Shown in pieces: positions 52,309-61,067 of a stretch of 64,000 nucleotides of DNA (its first letter is position 1; each line of letters opens with the position of its first letter). The translations under genes were made by a program, and so were the position numbers. The notes below the pieces were generated by a model, which ran no database searches, was not told the origin of the DNA, and saw only the letters and a program-made list of their open reading frames with translations. Origin of the DNA: CAXBBB01 sp963815505 (GTDB taxonomy: Bacteria; Bacteroidota; Rhodothermia; Rhodothermales; BA12); the NCBI GenBank assembly GCA_963815505.1, contig CAWFGU010000014.1:257838-321837 (forward strand), given 5' to 3'.

Positions 52309-53961
52309 CTACCGTACCACGACGAGCGATTGCGTGAGTGCGAACGCCTCCCCGACTGCCCGAACGAAGTAGACTCCTGATGCCAAGTTCTGGGGCGTCG
52401 GCCACTCGCTACGTTCGGCGAACGCTCCTTCGTGGATCAGCGCCACCTCGCGGCCCAGAGCGTCGTACATCGACAGACGGATCGTCTGGACCTGATCGGT
52501 AGTCAGCCGAATCGTGCGCGAGGTCACGTTCAGCATCGCCGCTCCGGATTCCAACGTCCGGAAGTGATCCGTTCGTGTGGTAGACGAGGGGTCGTGAGAG
52601 TAGAGCCGGGTGCCATAGGTGGTGAAGAAGAGCCGGTTTTCCACCGATGCCATCGGGCCGAAAAATGTCCATTCGTCGCCCGGAGCGAGATTGCTGACCA
52701 GCCGGGTACCTGCTTCGGTGCCGTCGCTCTCCCACAATTCTTGTCCGTGTAGGCTGTCGGTAGCCGCGAAGAAGAAGCGGTCTCCTGCGCGCACCGGCGG
52801 ACCTGATTCGCCCCTTACCGAACTGCGGCGGATACTCTTCACGAGTTGCGTGCCCGCATCGGTACCGTCGGTCTTCCACAACTCGGCCTTCGCCATAGTC
52901 TCTCCCGGCCTGTACTCGGTGACGAAAAAGAACAGGGCGTTCCCAAGGGTAGCGAGGTGGGTCGGGCCGTAGAAAGCGTTTTGAGGGTCGCCGACGTACG
53001 GTGTTCTGATCGGCTGAGTACCTGCTTGGGTACCGTCGCTCTTCCAAAGTATGGGTGCGCCCGCTGCGTCCCGAGCGGTGAAGAAGAGCATCCCGGCTAC
53101 GTTCGTCAGGTCATCAATACCGCTCCACTCGCTTCCCGGCGTGATGTCCTTGACGAGGACTGTTCCGCTTTCTGTCCCGTCGCTCTTCCAAAGCTCACGG
53201 CCGGACACTCCATCGGAAGCGGTAAAAAAGAGGGTGCCGTTCACGTCGGTGAGGAGGTCGGGAGCCGAAAATCTGGGCCTCCCCTCGCTGATGTTTTTGA
53301 CGACGCGCGTTCCAGCAATCGTTCCGTCGCTCGCCCACAGTTCGGCCCCCGGCATACTTCCACGCCCGGAAAAGAGCAGCATGCCCCCGGAGTGGACGAG
53401 TCGGCCTTCGGAAGCGGAGACGTTCGGGAAAGAGAACGTCCCTTCGGCCGTGCCATCACTTCGCCAGAGATTTCCGCCTTCGGTTGCGCCGTACGCGACG
53501 AAGAATACCAAGTCTCCGACGCTCGTGAGGCTGTTGGGCGTAGAGCCTCCGATACCGGGGTAGATGTCTCGCACCAAGGCGGTGCCCTGCTCGGTGCCGT
53601 CGCTTTTCCAGAGTTCTGGGCCGTGTAGGCTGTCGTCTGCCGAGAAGAAAAAGGTGCCCCCAGCGATCGTAGGGTAGCGAAGTCTGCTGCCGTTCAGTCC
53701 TGGTCGAATGTCCCGGACGCGTGCTGTCCCTGAGTCCGTGCCGTCGCTCCTCCACAACTCGTCCCCGGACGTGCTGTCCTGCGCGGTGAACAGCAGCATC
53801 CCGTCAAACTCTACCAGGTTTCCCAGCGGAGTGCCGAGGCGAGGAAGAAACGGGTCGAGCGGAAATTGCTTGACGAGCGTTTGAGCAGCGGCCGAGTGCT
53901 CCAAGCTGAGCAGAAGGGTCAGCAGCAGGACGGATGAAGAGCAGCGCGATGTACGCAACAT
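52309..53961 (-). CDS. Secreted protein with eight ELWxSDGT repeats and a T9SS sorting domain
   Basis: A 550-residue protein with a signal peptide (cleavage after SAAA in SLEHSAAAQ). Residues ~50-470 carry eight repeats of ~50 residues, each containing an (E/N/I)LW(K/R/A)(S/T)DGT..GT core followed by a hydrophobic strand (LFFTARD type), a repeat type often seen in large secreted proteins of this phylum. The end (IRLSMYDALGREVALI ... SGVYFVRAVGEAFALTQ) is a T9SS sorting domain. No enzyme motif is seen; a scaffold or adhesion role is likely. The frame is open to 54006; ATG 53961 gives the signal peptide. It converges with ispG. Confidence 0.87.
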   Translation of the reverse strand: MLRTSRCSSSVLLLTLLLSLEHSAAAQTLVKQFPLDPFLPRLGTPLGNLVEFDGMLLFTAQDSTSGDELWRSDGTDSGTARVRDIRPGLNGSRLRYPTIAGGTFFFSADDSLHGPELWKSDGTEQGTALVRDIYPGIGGSTPNSLTSVGDLVFFVAYGATEGGNLWRSDGTAEGTFSFPNVSASEGRLVHSGGMLLFSGRGSMPGAELWASDGTIAGTRVVKNISEGRPRFSAPDLLTDVNGTLFFTASDGVSGRELWKSDGTESGTVLVKDITPGSEWSGIDDLTNVAGMLFFTARDAAGAPILWKSDGTQAGTQPIRTPYVGDPQNAFYGPTHLATLGNALFFFVTEYRPGETMAKAELWKTDGTDAGTQLVKSIRRSSVRGESGPPVRAGDRFFFAATDSLHGQELWESDGTEAGTRLVSNLAPGDEWTFFGPMASVENRLFFTTYGTRLYSHDPSSTTRTDHFRTLESGAAMLNVTSRTIRLTTDQVQTIRLSMYDALGREVALIHEGAFAERSEWPTPQNLASGVYFVRAVGEAFALTQSLVVVR

Positions 53962-54129
53962 GAGGAGCGACGAGGTGGGAAGGAAAGAGCGAGGAGCACA
54001 AACCACTAACTCTTTTCGATTTGAGCGCCGAAGGTAGTGCCATCGCCCCCGAGCGTAACGCCTCCCATTCAGCGGTCCTCATTTTTACGATCTGCGTCGA
54101 TTCAGGGCGACCAGGGCAATGCCTAAACA

Positions 54130-54169
54130 CTTCATCGCCCGCACAGCCGAAGCCGTGCGGGCGATGAAG
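54130..54169 (-). terminator. Long hairpin terminator
   Basis: On the minus strand, TTCATCGCCCGCAC pairs perfectly with GTGCGGGCGATGAA around a 10-base loop. It lies about 15 bases after the stop of the lipoprotein gene; the T-run is short. Confidence 0.7.
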
Positions 54170-54184
54170 AACATTGAGCCGCTC

Positions 54185-54850
54185 TCAGGCGCGGGCGTCG
54201 GTGACGAGGAGCGTGGCGGAGAGCATGGCGAGCAGCGTAGCGCGGTTCAGATCGGCGGACGGCTGAATCCATACTTCGGAGTTCGACCCCAGAGCGATCG
54301 CGCTCACGATCTGGCCCATCTCGCCGACGTAGAAGCCGGTTTGCTCGTGCTCGGCAAAACCGCTGCCGTTGCGGTCCGTGCTGCGCACCTCATAGATGGC
54401 GTCGCCGCTGTTGAGAATGCCCGACAGAGCACCGTCGGTGCCGGGGCGAAGGGTGAGCGCCCACGTCTGGCTGGCGTCTCGGGCGCTCGTCAGGGAGCAG
54501 GCTACCAGGGCTTCGTCAATGTGGGCGACGTGAGCGTCCTTGGTGCAGTCGGCGTTCCACAGCGTGTGCTCGCCCAGCATGAGGGCGAAACCGTAGCGCT
54601 CGGCGCCTGCCTGAGAGGTGGCGGCGCGAGGTCCGTCTCCGAAGGCGTGCGGCGCATCGGCGCGGACGTTCCAGAAGCCGGTCGCCGTGTACGCGCCCAT
54701 CTGGATGTCGCCGTCGGCGGTGTGGATGACGGCGATCGGTGCGTGACCGTCGAGGTTCTGCGGAACGGCGATTTGGCTGGTCTGGCAACCGGTGAACAGG
54801 AGCACGCCGGCGAAGGCGAGCAGGGCAGTGCGGGTGATCGTGCGGATCAT
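54185..54850 (-). CDS. Lipoprotein, function unknown
   Basis: A 221-residue lipoprotein with signal peptide and lipobox LLFTGCQ. The mature part has alternating strand-like stretches (APIAVIHTADGDIQMGAYTA, RYGFALMLGEHTLWNADC) and no motif I recognise. It has two to three additional Cys residues (NADCTKDAH, VACSLTSARD). The start is ATG 54850; the frame is open upstream to 55213, but those residues are not signal-peptide-like. It is followed by a long hairpin terminator. The opposite-strand DUF5686-like gene starts 260 bases away. Confidence 0.65.
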   Translation of the reverse strand: MIRTITRTALLAFAGVLLFTGCQTSQIAVPQNLDGHAPIAVIHTADGDIQMGAYTATGFWNVRADAPHAFGDGPRAATSQAGAERYGFALMLGEHTLWNADCTKDAHVAHIDEALVACSLTSARDASQTWALTLRPGTDGALSGILNSGDAIYEVRSTDRNGSGFAEHEQTGFYVGEMGQIVSAIALGSNSEVWIQPSADLNRATLLAMLSATLLVTDARA

Positions 54851-55109
54851 GGCGTCGTACAGGATGCGAGCAGGCCACGTGTCGCCCTCGAAAACGTCCG
54901 CGGCAAGGCATCGGACAGGTGAGTGCGGGGCGAGCGGCTGGCTCGGTTTGTGTTTCTGTGAGCGCCCTTCCGGAGAGGCTTGGATGGATCTACGGAGCGA
55001 ACGGTGCCGAGTTACGACCGTCCGCACGTGCTTCGCGTCGTCTCGTCTGACGCGAACGGGCGGTCTGCCTGCGTTGACCTTGTGTCGATCTTGCCTCACC
55101 CCCCGCCGA

Positions 55110-56378
55110 ATGCTCCGACTGCTACCGCTCTTCCTGTTGTATATCGCCGTGTCCCCAGCGGCACACGCGCAGCAGACGGCTAGCGGAGAGGTCCGCGATG
55201 CACGATCGAACATGCCGCTGAGCGGAGCGACGATTCAGACGATGACACGCTCGGCCAGCGCCATCGCCGACGATCGGGGACGATGGCAGTTGCGGGTGCC
55301 GAGTCTGCCGGTTCGGCTGATCGCACGGCGCGTAGGGTTTCGGTCGGATACGTTCGAGGTCATCTCGTCGGCTCCGGTCGTACTTCGGATGGAGCCCGCG
55401 CCCATCGCGCTCTCGGGCGTCGACGTGACATCCGAAGACCCGGCGATGGGCATCATGCGGCAGGTGCTTGCGCGCAAAGCCGAGCTGGCGGCGCGGCGAT
55501 TCCAATACGGCGCCGACGTATACGGTCGCCTGCTGATCGAGAAAGAAACCGCCATGGGGCGCCTGCCCGCGCGCCTGACCGAGATGCGGACGCTGCTCTA
55601 CGGCCAGGCTGGACGCGGCGCGCGCGAAGAAGTCGTCGCCCGCCGCCGCGTGCCCGAAGGTGGCCCACTCCGCTTCGCCGACGCCGACGGCTTGCCCGAC
55701 CTCAACTTCGAGGACGTGCTGATTTTGGACGGCGCCGCCTACCTGAGCCCGACGCATCCCGACGCCATCGGCGCCTACCAGTTCTTGCTCGGAAGCCGCG
55801 TCGACTCGCTCGGCAGGGAGTGGGCAGAGATGTCGTTTCGCCCCGGTGAGCGGTTTCCGCGAGGCATTCGCCCCTTGTTCGGCAGGCTCGTCGTCGCGCT
55901 GCCCGATGCGATGATAGCCGAGGCCGAGATGCGTCCCGTCGACGATCCGCCGCTGCCCAACCTCGATACGTTCAGCGGCAGCTACCACGCGTGGTACGCT
56001 CCGGCGTTTTCCGACGTGTGGCTGCCCAGTCGGTACGAGCGGACGGCATTTCTCACCGTTTCAGGCACGGGCCTGCGCCTGCCGCCGCTCCACGTGACAC
56101 AGCGCGCGTGGGTAACCCAGTATCGCCCCGGAGAAGCCGCGCCCGCCGCCGCATGGGCACGTGCGGACCGCTTCTACAGTCCCGCCGCGTTTGGCCCGGT
56201 CAGCCTGTTCGAGTTCTTCCGGCGCGACCATCCATACGCATCGGAGGAAGCAGACGCCGACACGTCGCTCGTCGGCCGCACGCTAGGGGGGGTGCTTCCT
56301 CAGCGCGGAATGGGTATCGGCCTGCCGTTCATCGGCGCGATCAACAAAATTCAGATCGAAGGCGAAGACGACCAGTAG
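55110..56378 (+). CDS. Secreted DUF5686-like protein with carboxypeptidase regulatory-like domain
   Basis: A 422-residue protein with a signal peptide (1-20, LFLLYIAVSPAAHAQQ). Residues ~22-90 resemble the carboxypeptidase regulatory (beta-sandwich) domain, SGEVRDARSNMPLSGATIQT ... GRWQLRVPSLPVRLIARRVG. A segment MGIMRQVLARKAELAARRFQ and YGADVYGRL matches the start of the DUF5686 family. Known DUF5686 proteins are usually ~800 residues, so this is a short relative or a truncation. It may be an outer-membrane or TonB-linked protein. The ATG follows a Pro-rich stretch; the frame is open upstream to 54792. Confidence 0.7.
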   Translation: MLRLLPLFLLYIAVSPAAHAQQTASGEVRDARSNMPLSGATIQTMTRSASAIADDRGRWQLRVPSLPVRLIARRVGFRSDTFEVISSAPVVLRMEPAPIALSGVDVTSEDPAMGIMRQVLARKAELAARRFQYGADVYGRLLIEKETAMGRLPARLTEMRTLLYGQAGRGAREEVVARRRVPEGGPLRFADADGLPDLNFEDVLILDGAAYLSPTHPDAIGAYQFLLGSRVDSLGREWAEMSFRPGERFPRGIRPLFGRLVVALPDAMIAEAEMRPVDDPPLPNLDTFSGSYHAWYAPAFSDVWLPSRYERTAFLTVSGTGLRLPPLHVTQRAWVTQYRPGEAAPAAAWARADRFYSPAAFGPVSLFEFFRRDHPYASEEADADTSLVGRTLGGVLPQRGMGIGLPFIGAINKIQIEGEDDQ

Positions 56379-56386
56379 GGCGGACC

Positions 56387-57688
56387 TCAGCCGTCGCTAC
56401 GCAGTGCGTCGAGCGCGTCGTAGAAGCTGGGGAATGAGACGGATGCAGCCTCAGCGTCGCGGATCGTCGTCGGACCTTCAGCGGCTAGAGCGGCGACGGC
56501 AGCACTCATGGCGATGCGGTGGTCGCCGAACGATTCGACGTGGGCGCCGCGCAGACTCGTCGGACCGGCGACGTGCAGGCCGTCCTCGAACTCCTCGACC
56601 GTCGCTCCGAACGCGCGCAGGTTGTGGGCTACCGCAGCTATGCGGTCGGTTTCCTTGACACGCAACTCGGCGGCGTCACGAATCGTCACGCCGCCCTCGG
56701 CCAGCGTCCCGGCGACGGCCAGGATCGGCACTTCGTCGATCAGGATCGGCACCAACTCGCCGTCGACCGTCACGTGGTGCAGGTTCGAGGCGCGGACGCG
56801 CAGGTCGCCGACGGGCTCCCCGCCGACCGTCCGTTCGTTGGCTACGTCGATGCGGGCGCCCATCGCGCGCAGTACGTCGAGCAAAGCGGCGCGCGTCGGG
56901 TTGAGTCCGACACTGGGCAGCCGCACGTCCGAGCCGGGCACCAGGGTGGCGGCCACCAGGAAGAATGCAGCGGCCGAAAAGTCGCCGGGAATCGTCCAGG
57001 TTTGCGCGGGGACTGGGTGTCCACCCGCAACGGTGAGGTGGCGCTCGCCGTTCATTTCGACAGACGACAGGCCCAGCATCCGTTCGGTGTGATCGCGCGA
57101 GGGCAGCGTCTCGACGACTGTCGTTTCACCCTCGGCAAACAGTCCGGCCATCAGCACGCAGCTTTTTACCTGAGCCGACGGCATCGGCAGGCGATAGGCG
57201 ATGCCGGTCAGGTTCGAGCCGCCCCGAATGTGCAGCGGTGCATGCCCGTCCGTCGTGTCGATTCGGGCGCCCATCTCGCCCAGCGGGTCCGTCACGCGCC
57301 GCATGGGCCGGCCCGACAGCGATTCGTCGCCGATCAGCACACTGTCGAACGGTTGGCCGGCGAGTACGCCCGACAGGAAACGCATCGCCGTTCCGCTGTT
57401 GCCGCAGTCGAGTGGGCCATCCGGCTTGGTCAGTCCGTCCAGACCTTTGCCATGGACGACCAGCGTGCCCGGCGAAGGCTCCTCGACTTCGACCCCGAGC
57501 GCTCGGACGCACGCCAGCATGCTGCGCGGATCGGCGGCGTCGGGAAAGTTCTCGATCGTGGACGTACCGCCGGCCAGCGCGGCCAGCAAGATCGCACGCT
57601 GGGCGATGCTCTTGTCGGGCGGCATCTGCGCCGTTCCCCGGAGCGCGCGGGCGGGCGTGACGGTGCGAGAAGGAGAAGAACCGGACAT
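56387..57688 (-). CDS. aroA: 3-phosphoshikimate 1-carboxyvinyltransferase (EPSP synthase)
   Basis: Sixth step of the shikimate pathway, joining shikimate-3-phosphate and phosphoenolpyruvate; 433 residues, normal length. Motifs: MPPDKSIAQRAILLAALA (Lys/Ser/Arg of the active site), DCGNSGTAMRFLSGVLAGQ, MPSAQVKSCVLMAGL, ETLPSRDHTERML, PGDFSAAAFFLVAA, RVKETDRIAAVA and ESFGDHRIAMSAA. It converges with the DUF5686-like gene across eight bases. tyrA in the same window belongs to the same aromatic pathway, but is not adjacent. Confidence 0.96.
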   Translation of the reverse strand: MSGSSPSRTVTPARALRGTAQMPPDKSIAQRAILLAALAGGTSTIENFPDAADPRSMLACVRALGVEVEEPSPGTLVVHGKGLDGLTKPDGPLDCGNSGTAMRFLSGVLAGQPFDSVLIGDESLSGRPMRRVTDPLGEMGARIDTTDGHAPLHIRGGSNLTGIAYRLPMPSAQVKSCVLMAGLFAEGETTVVETLPSRDHTERMLGLSSVEMNGERHLTVAGGHPVPAQTWTIPGDFSAAAFFLVAATLVPGSDVRLPSVGLNPTRAALLDVLRAMGARIDVANERTVGGEPVGDLRVRASNLHHVTVDGELVPILIDEVPILAVAGTLAEGGVTIRDAAELRVKETDRIAAVAHNLRAFGATVEEFEDGLHVAGPTSLRGAHVESFGDHRIAMSAAVAALAAEGPTTIRDAEAASVSFPSFYDALDALRSDG

Positions 57689-57717
57689 GAATCGTGTAAG
57701 TCGGTAAATGAAAGACG

Positions 57718-57818
57718 TCCCCTCCTTTCAAAGGAGGGGGTGCCGCAGGCGGGGTAGTTCCGAGGATAACGCTCGACCCCTCCACCGCTGCGCGGCACCT
57801 CTTTCTCCGGGAAGCGAG
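57718..57818. repeat. REP/MITE-like palindromic intergenic element
   Basis: A ~100-base element in the gap between aroA and add. It starts with the perfect palindrome CCCCTCCTTTCAAAGGAGGGG and continues with a GTGCCGCAGGCGGGG segment whose complement, CCACCGCTGCGCGGCAC, appears further on, so it can fold on itself. Its layout is unlike neighbouring DNA and resembles dispersed repeats found in many bacteria, but no second copy is in this window. Confidence 0.5.
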
Positions 57819-57835
57819 GGTGAGTGTCGGGGCTG

Positions 57836-58915
57836 TTAGGTCAGCGCGGGCCGCACGTCGGCTATCAGCGCCTGCTTCTGGTCATAGGGCATAAAGGCGT
57901 GCTCGAACGCGGCCAGGGCAACGCGCCGCGTCTCGTCCGCCGTCAGCCCGCAGCGGGCGTGTGCGCGCCAGAGCTCTTCGGTCGTCGAGGTGCGGCTGAA
58001 CAGCGTGTTGTCCGTGTTGACGCTCACGGCGACTCCGGCGCGCACGTACTCGGCCAGCGGGTGGGCTTCGAAGCTGGACACGACGTGCGTCTGAACGTTC
58101 GAAGTCGGGCACATCTCGAGCGGAATCTGGTGGTCGATCACGTACTGCATCAGCGCCGGATCGTCGCTCAGGGTGACGCCGTGCCCGATGCGGTGCGCGT
58201 GGGCCTCGAACAGGGCCGACCGAATCGATTGCGGGCCGACGCTCTCTCCGGCGTGACACGTGATGCCCATCAGGTTCCGATAGGCCAGTTCGAACGCCTT
58301 GGCGTGCTCTGCGGGCGTGCTCGACGCCTCACCTCCGGCCAGATCGAAGCCGACGATGCCGTCCAACTGCTGCCCGACCGCCACGCGCGCCTGATCGACC
58401 GACGCCGACTGCTGCCGGTCGCGCAGTCCGCACGTGATCACCCTACCGATGATGCCATAGGCCTTCTCGGCGTCGGCGAGCCCCGAGAGGACGGCAGTAT
58501 TTACCTGCTGCATCGACAAGCCCTCGTCCGTCGCTAGAATCGGCGCGTAGCGGACTTCGAGATAGCGCACACCGTCGGCGGCCATGTCCTCGGCGAGTTC
58601 GTAGGCGATCCGGCGCAGCGCCTGAGCCGTTTGCATCACCGGGATCGAGTATTGAAACCACGACAGATAGGCCTCGAGCGTCGGGCTGTCGTCGACCTGG
58701 AGCAGGATCTCATGTAGCCCGTCGACCGTGTCGGCGGGGAGGATCCCCAGTTTTCCTTGCTGCCGGGCCAGGTCTAGGAGCGTATCGAGGCGCAGCGAGC
58801 CGTCGAGGTGGCAGTGGAGCTCGGCCTTGGGCCAGCGGGCGATCTGGTCGCGCGTGAGCGAGGCGGAAACAGGCGAGGGCGGGGCGGGCGAAACGGGCCG
58901 ATCTAGGGCGGTCAT
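57836..58915 (-). CDS. add: Adenosine deaminase
   Basis: A 359-residue zinc enzyme of purine salvage converting adenosine to inosine. Motifs: ELHCHLDGSL (HxH zinc ligands), GVRYLEVRYAPI, GIVGFDLAGGE, ITCHAGESVG (catalytic Glu region), HRIGHGVTL and VSVNTDNTLFS in place of the more usual STDDP. The N-terminal ~25 residues are Ser/Pro-rich. It is ~150 bases from aroA on the same strand with the repeat-like element between; probably independent of it. Confidence 0.95.
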   Translation of the reverse strand: MTALDRPVSPAPPSPVSASLTRDQIARWPKAELHCHLDGSLRLDTLLDLARQQGKLGILPADTVDGLHEILLQVDDSPTLEAYLSWFQYSIPVMQTAQALRRIAYELAEDMAADGVRYLEVRYAPILATDEGLSMQQVNTAVLSGLADAEKAYGIIGRVITCGLRDRQQSASVDQARVAVGQQLDGIVGFDLAGGEASSTPAEHAKAFELAYRNLMGITCHAGESVGPQSIRSALFEAHAHRIGHGVTLSDDPALMQYVIDHQIPLEMCPTSNVQTHVVSSFEAHPLAEYVRAGVAVSVNTDNTLFSRTSTTEELWRAHARCGLTADETRRVALAAFEHAFMPYDQKQALIADVRPALT

Positions 58916-59124
58916 GGGCGTGTGTTTCGCTGAAAGGTACGGGCGGGCGGGCGCTCAGCGTGTCGACATGGGATGAAAGCGAGCAGTATGGCAGCGATTG
59001 TGTAGAACCGTGCACGGGCCGCCTTGGGCGGATCTTGGCCGCACGCCTATCGTGCAAAACGTAGTTTCCCGCGCCCCGGCCTCGCCTGGATGCGTCGTTT
59101 TACCTCCCTCTGCCTAACGCTCCC

Positions 59125-59502
59125 ATGCCCGGACCTCTTGAAATCGTCGCCATCCTGCTCGTCGTGCTGCTCCTGTTCGGCGCCAAGCGCATCCCCGAAA
59201 TCGCGCGCGGTCTGGGCAGCGGCATCCGCGAGTTTAAGGATGCTACGACCGACATCAAGCGCGAGATTACGATGGACTCCAACAGCCCGCACGCGCCGCG
59301 CCCGCAGCAGCACCTGAGCCAGCCGCGCCAGCCGCAGCAAAGCCCGCCGCTCGTCGACCACGTAACGCCCGCCGAGCAAGCCGCCGCCATGCCCCCGCCT
59401 GCCGCTGCCGCGCAGCCGATGAACGACGTGCCGCCGATTGCGACCAATGACAAGGCTGCTGCCGGTGCCGCTGCTGCTTCGTCTTCGTCGGCCACCGTCT
59501 AA
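59125..59502 (+). CDS. tatA: Twin-arginine translocase subunit TatA
   Basis: A 125-residue protein with the TatA/E membrane anchor and amphipathic helix: MPGPLEIVAILLVVLLLFGA then KRIPEIARGLGSGIREFKDA. The C-terminal two-thirds are Gln/Pro/Ala-rich and low-complexity. TatB or TatC genes are not adjacent. The conserved F-G-A-K-R-I-P-E hinge is intact. A strong Rho-independent terminator follows the gene. Confidence 0.93.
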   Translation: MPGPLEIVAILLVVLLLFGAKRIPEIARGLGSGIREFKDATTDIKREITMDSNSPHAPRPQQHLSQPRQPQQSPPLVDHVTPAEQAAAMPPPAAAAQPMNDVPPIATNDKAAAGAAAASSSSATV

Positions 59503-59515
59503 ACCGCTTAACTCA

Positions 59516-59550
59516 AACCTGACAGGTCCCCAGTGACCTGTCAGGTTTTT
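59516..59550 (+). terminator. Rho-independent terminator after tatA
   Basis: A perfect 12-base inverted repeat, AACCTGACAGGT and ACCTGTCAGGTT, with an 8-base loop and TTTTT. Confidence 0.92.
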
Positions 59551-59572
59551 CCTTTCCGCCAAACCGGTCCCA

Positions 59573-61000
59573 ATGCCGATTTCCTTCGCCGACGCGCATC
59601 AGTCCCTGACCGACGGCACGACGACTACGCTCGACCTCGCGAACCGCTTTCTCGACCACATCGACGCGCACAATGAGCGGCTCAACGCCTTTGTCGATCG
59701 GGACGACGAGGCTGTTCGGGTGCAAGCTCAGGCGGTCGACGTGCGGCGGGCGGCGGGCGACGATCTGCCGCTGGCGGGACTGATGCTCGGCGTCAAGGAT
59801 ACCATCTGCACGACCGACTTCCACACGACCTGTGCGTCGACGATGCTCCGAGGTTTCGAGTCGCTGATCGAGGCGACGGCGGTCCGCAGGCTACGCGACG
59901 CGGGAGCCGTCGTCGTCGGCAAGCTCAACTGCGACGAGTTCGCGATGGGGTCGTCGAACGAGAACAGCGTCTACGGCCCGGCTCGCAATCCCGCAAACAC
60001 CGACTACGTCACGGGTGGAAGCTCGGGCGGAAGCGCCGCCGCCGTCGCTGCCGGACTGTGCCACGCCGCGCTGGGAAGCGATACCGGAGGCTCGATCCGC
60101 CAGCCCGCTGCGTTCTGCGGTACCGTCGGCCTCAAACCCACCTACGGTCGGGTGTCACGCTACGGACTGGTCGCGTTCGCGTCGTCGTTCGACTGCATCG
60201 GCCCATTTGCTCCGACCGTCAAAGACGCCGCCCGTCTGCTCGGCGTGATGGCGGGCGTCGACCCCAACGACACTACGAGCGCTCCCGTCGACGTGCCCGA
60301 TTTCGTGGCGTCGGTCGACAAGGGCGTCGAGGGACTGCGCGTCGGTTTGCCCGACGAGTTCATGGGCGACGGACTCGACCCAGCCATTCGGGCGCGCGTT
60401 GAGGCGGCGGCGGCGCATCTCGAATCGCAGGGCGCAACGATCCACCCGGTTTCGCTTCCGCACACCCAGTACGGCATCGCAGCCTACTACGTGCTGTCGA
60501 CGGCCGAAGCGTCGAGCAACCTGGCGCGCTACGACGGCGTCCGCTACGGATTCCGCTCTGGACAGACGGCCGACGACTTGGAGGCCTTCTACGTCAACAA
60601 CCGCACCGAGGGCTTTGGGGCGGAAGTCAAGCGGCGCATCATGCTCGGCACCTACGTGCTCTCGTCAGGCTACTACGACGCCTACTACGGCCGAGCCCAG
60701 CGCGTGCGCCGTCTGTTTCAGCAGGACTACACGCGCGCGTTCGAGCAGGTCGACGTGCTCCTCACGCCCGCCACGCCGACGGCCGCGTTCAAGCTCGGAT
60801 CCAAGACCAGCGATCCGCTCGAGATGTACCTCAACGACGTGTACACCGTGACGGCCAACCTCGCCGGAATCCCTGGACTCGTCGTCCCCGCCGGCGCGCA
60901 CCCCGACAGCGGCCTGCCGATCGGCGTGCAACTTCTCGGCCCGGCGATGGGCGAGGAGGTCGTGCTACGAGCCGGGCACGTCTTGGAATCCATGGACTAG
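59573..61000 (+). CDS. gatA: Glutamyl/aspartyl-tRNA amidotransferase subunit A
   Basis: Amidase subunit of the GatCAB complex, which makes Gln-tRNA(Gln) and/or Asn-tRNA(Asn) by transamidation. The Ser-Ser-Lys triad is visible: Lys in MLGVKDTICTTDF, Ser in GGSSGGSAAAVAAGL and Ser in GSDTGGSIRQPA. The 475-residue length is normal. GluRS (gltX) in this window is one of the enzymes that can make the misacylated substrate. GatB and GatC are not adjacent. Confidence 0.95.
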   Translation: MPISFADAHQSLTDGTTTTLDLANRFLDHIDAHNERLNAFVDRDDEAVRVQAQAVDVRRAAGDDLPLAGLMLGVKDTICTTDFHTTCASTMLRGFESLIEATAVRRLRDAGAVVVGKLNCDEFAMGSSNENSVYGPARNPANTDYVTGGSSGGSAAAVAAGLCHAALGSDTGGSIRQPAAFCGTVGLKPTYGRVSRYGLVAFASSFDCIGPFAPTVKDAARLLGVMAGVDPNDTTSAPVDVPDFVASVDKGVEGLRVGLPDEFMGDGLDPAIRARVEAAAAHLESQGATIHPVSLPHTQYGIAAYYVLSTAEASSNLARYDGVRYGFRSGQTADDLEAFYVNNRTEGFGAEVKRRIMLGTYVLSSGYYDAYYGRAQRVRRLFQQDYTRAFEQVDVLLTPATPTAAFKLGSKTSDPLEMYLNDVYTVTANLAGIPGLVVPAGAHPDSGLPIGVQLLGPAMGEEVVLRAGHVLESMD

Positions 61001-61067
61001 TCGCGGTTCGGACACTATCCGTCCGGTTATCTTTCCTCTTTCTCACTCACGCACACCTCCCAGAATT

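Noticed and set aside
52450..53800. Another set of short spaced repeats
   Set aside because: These are the ELWxSDGT protein repeats of a secreted protein, not identical DNA repeats.
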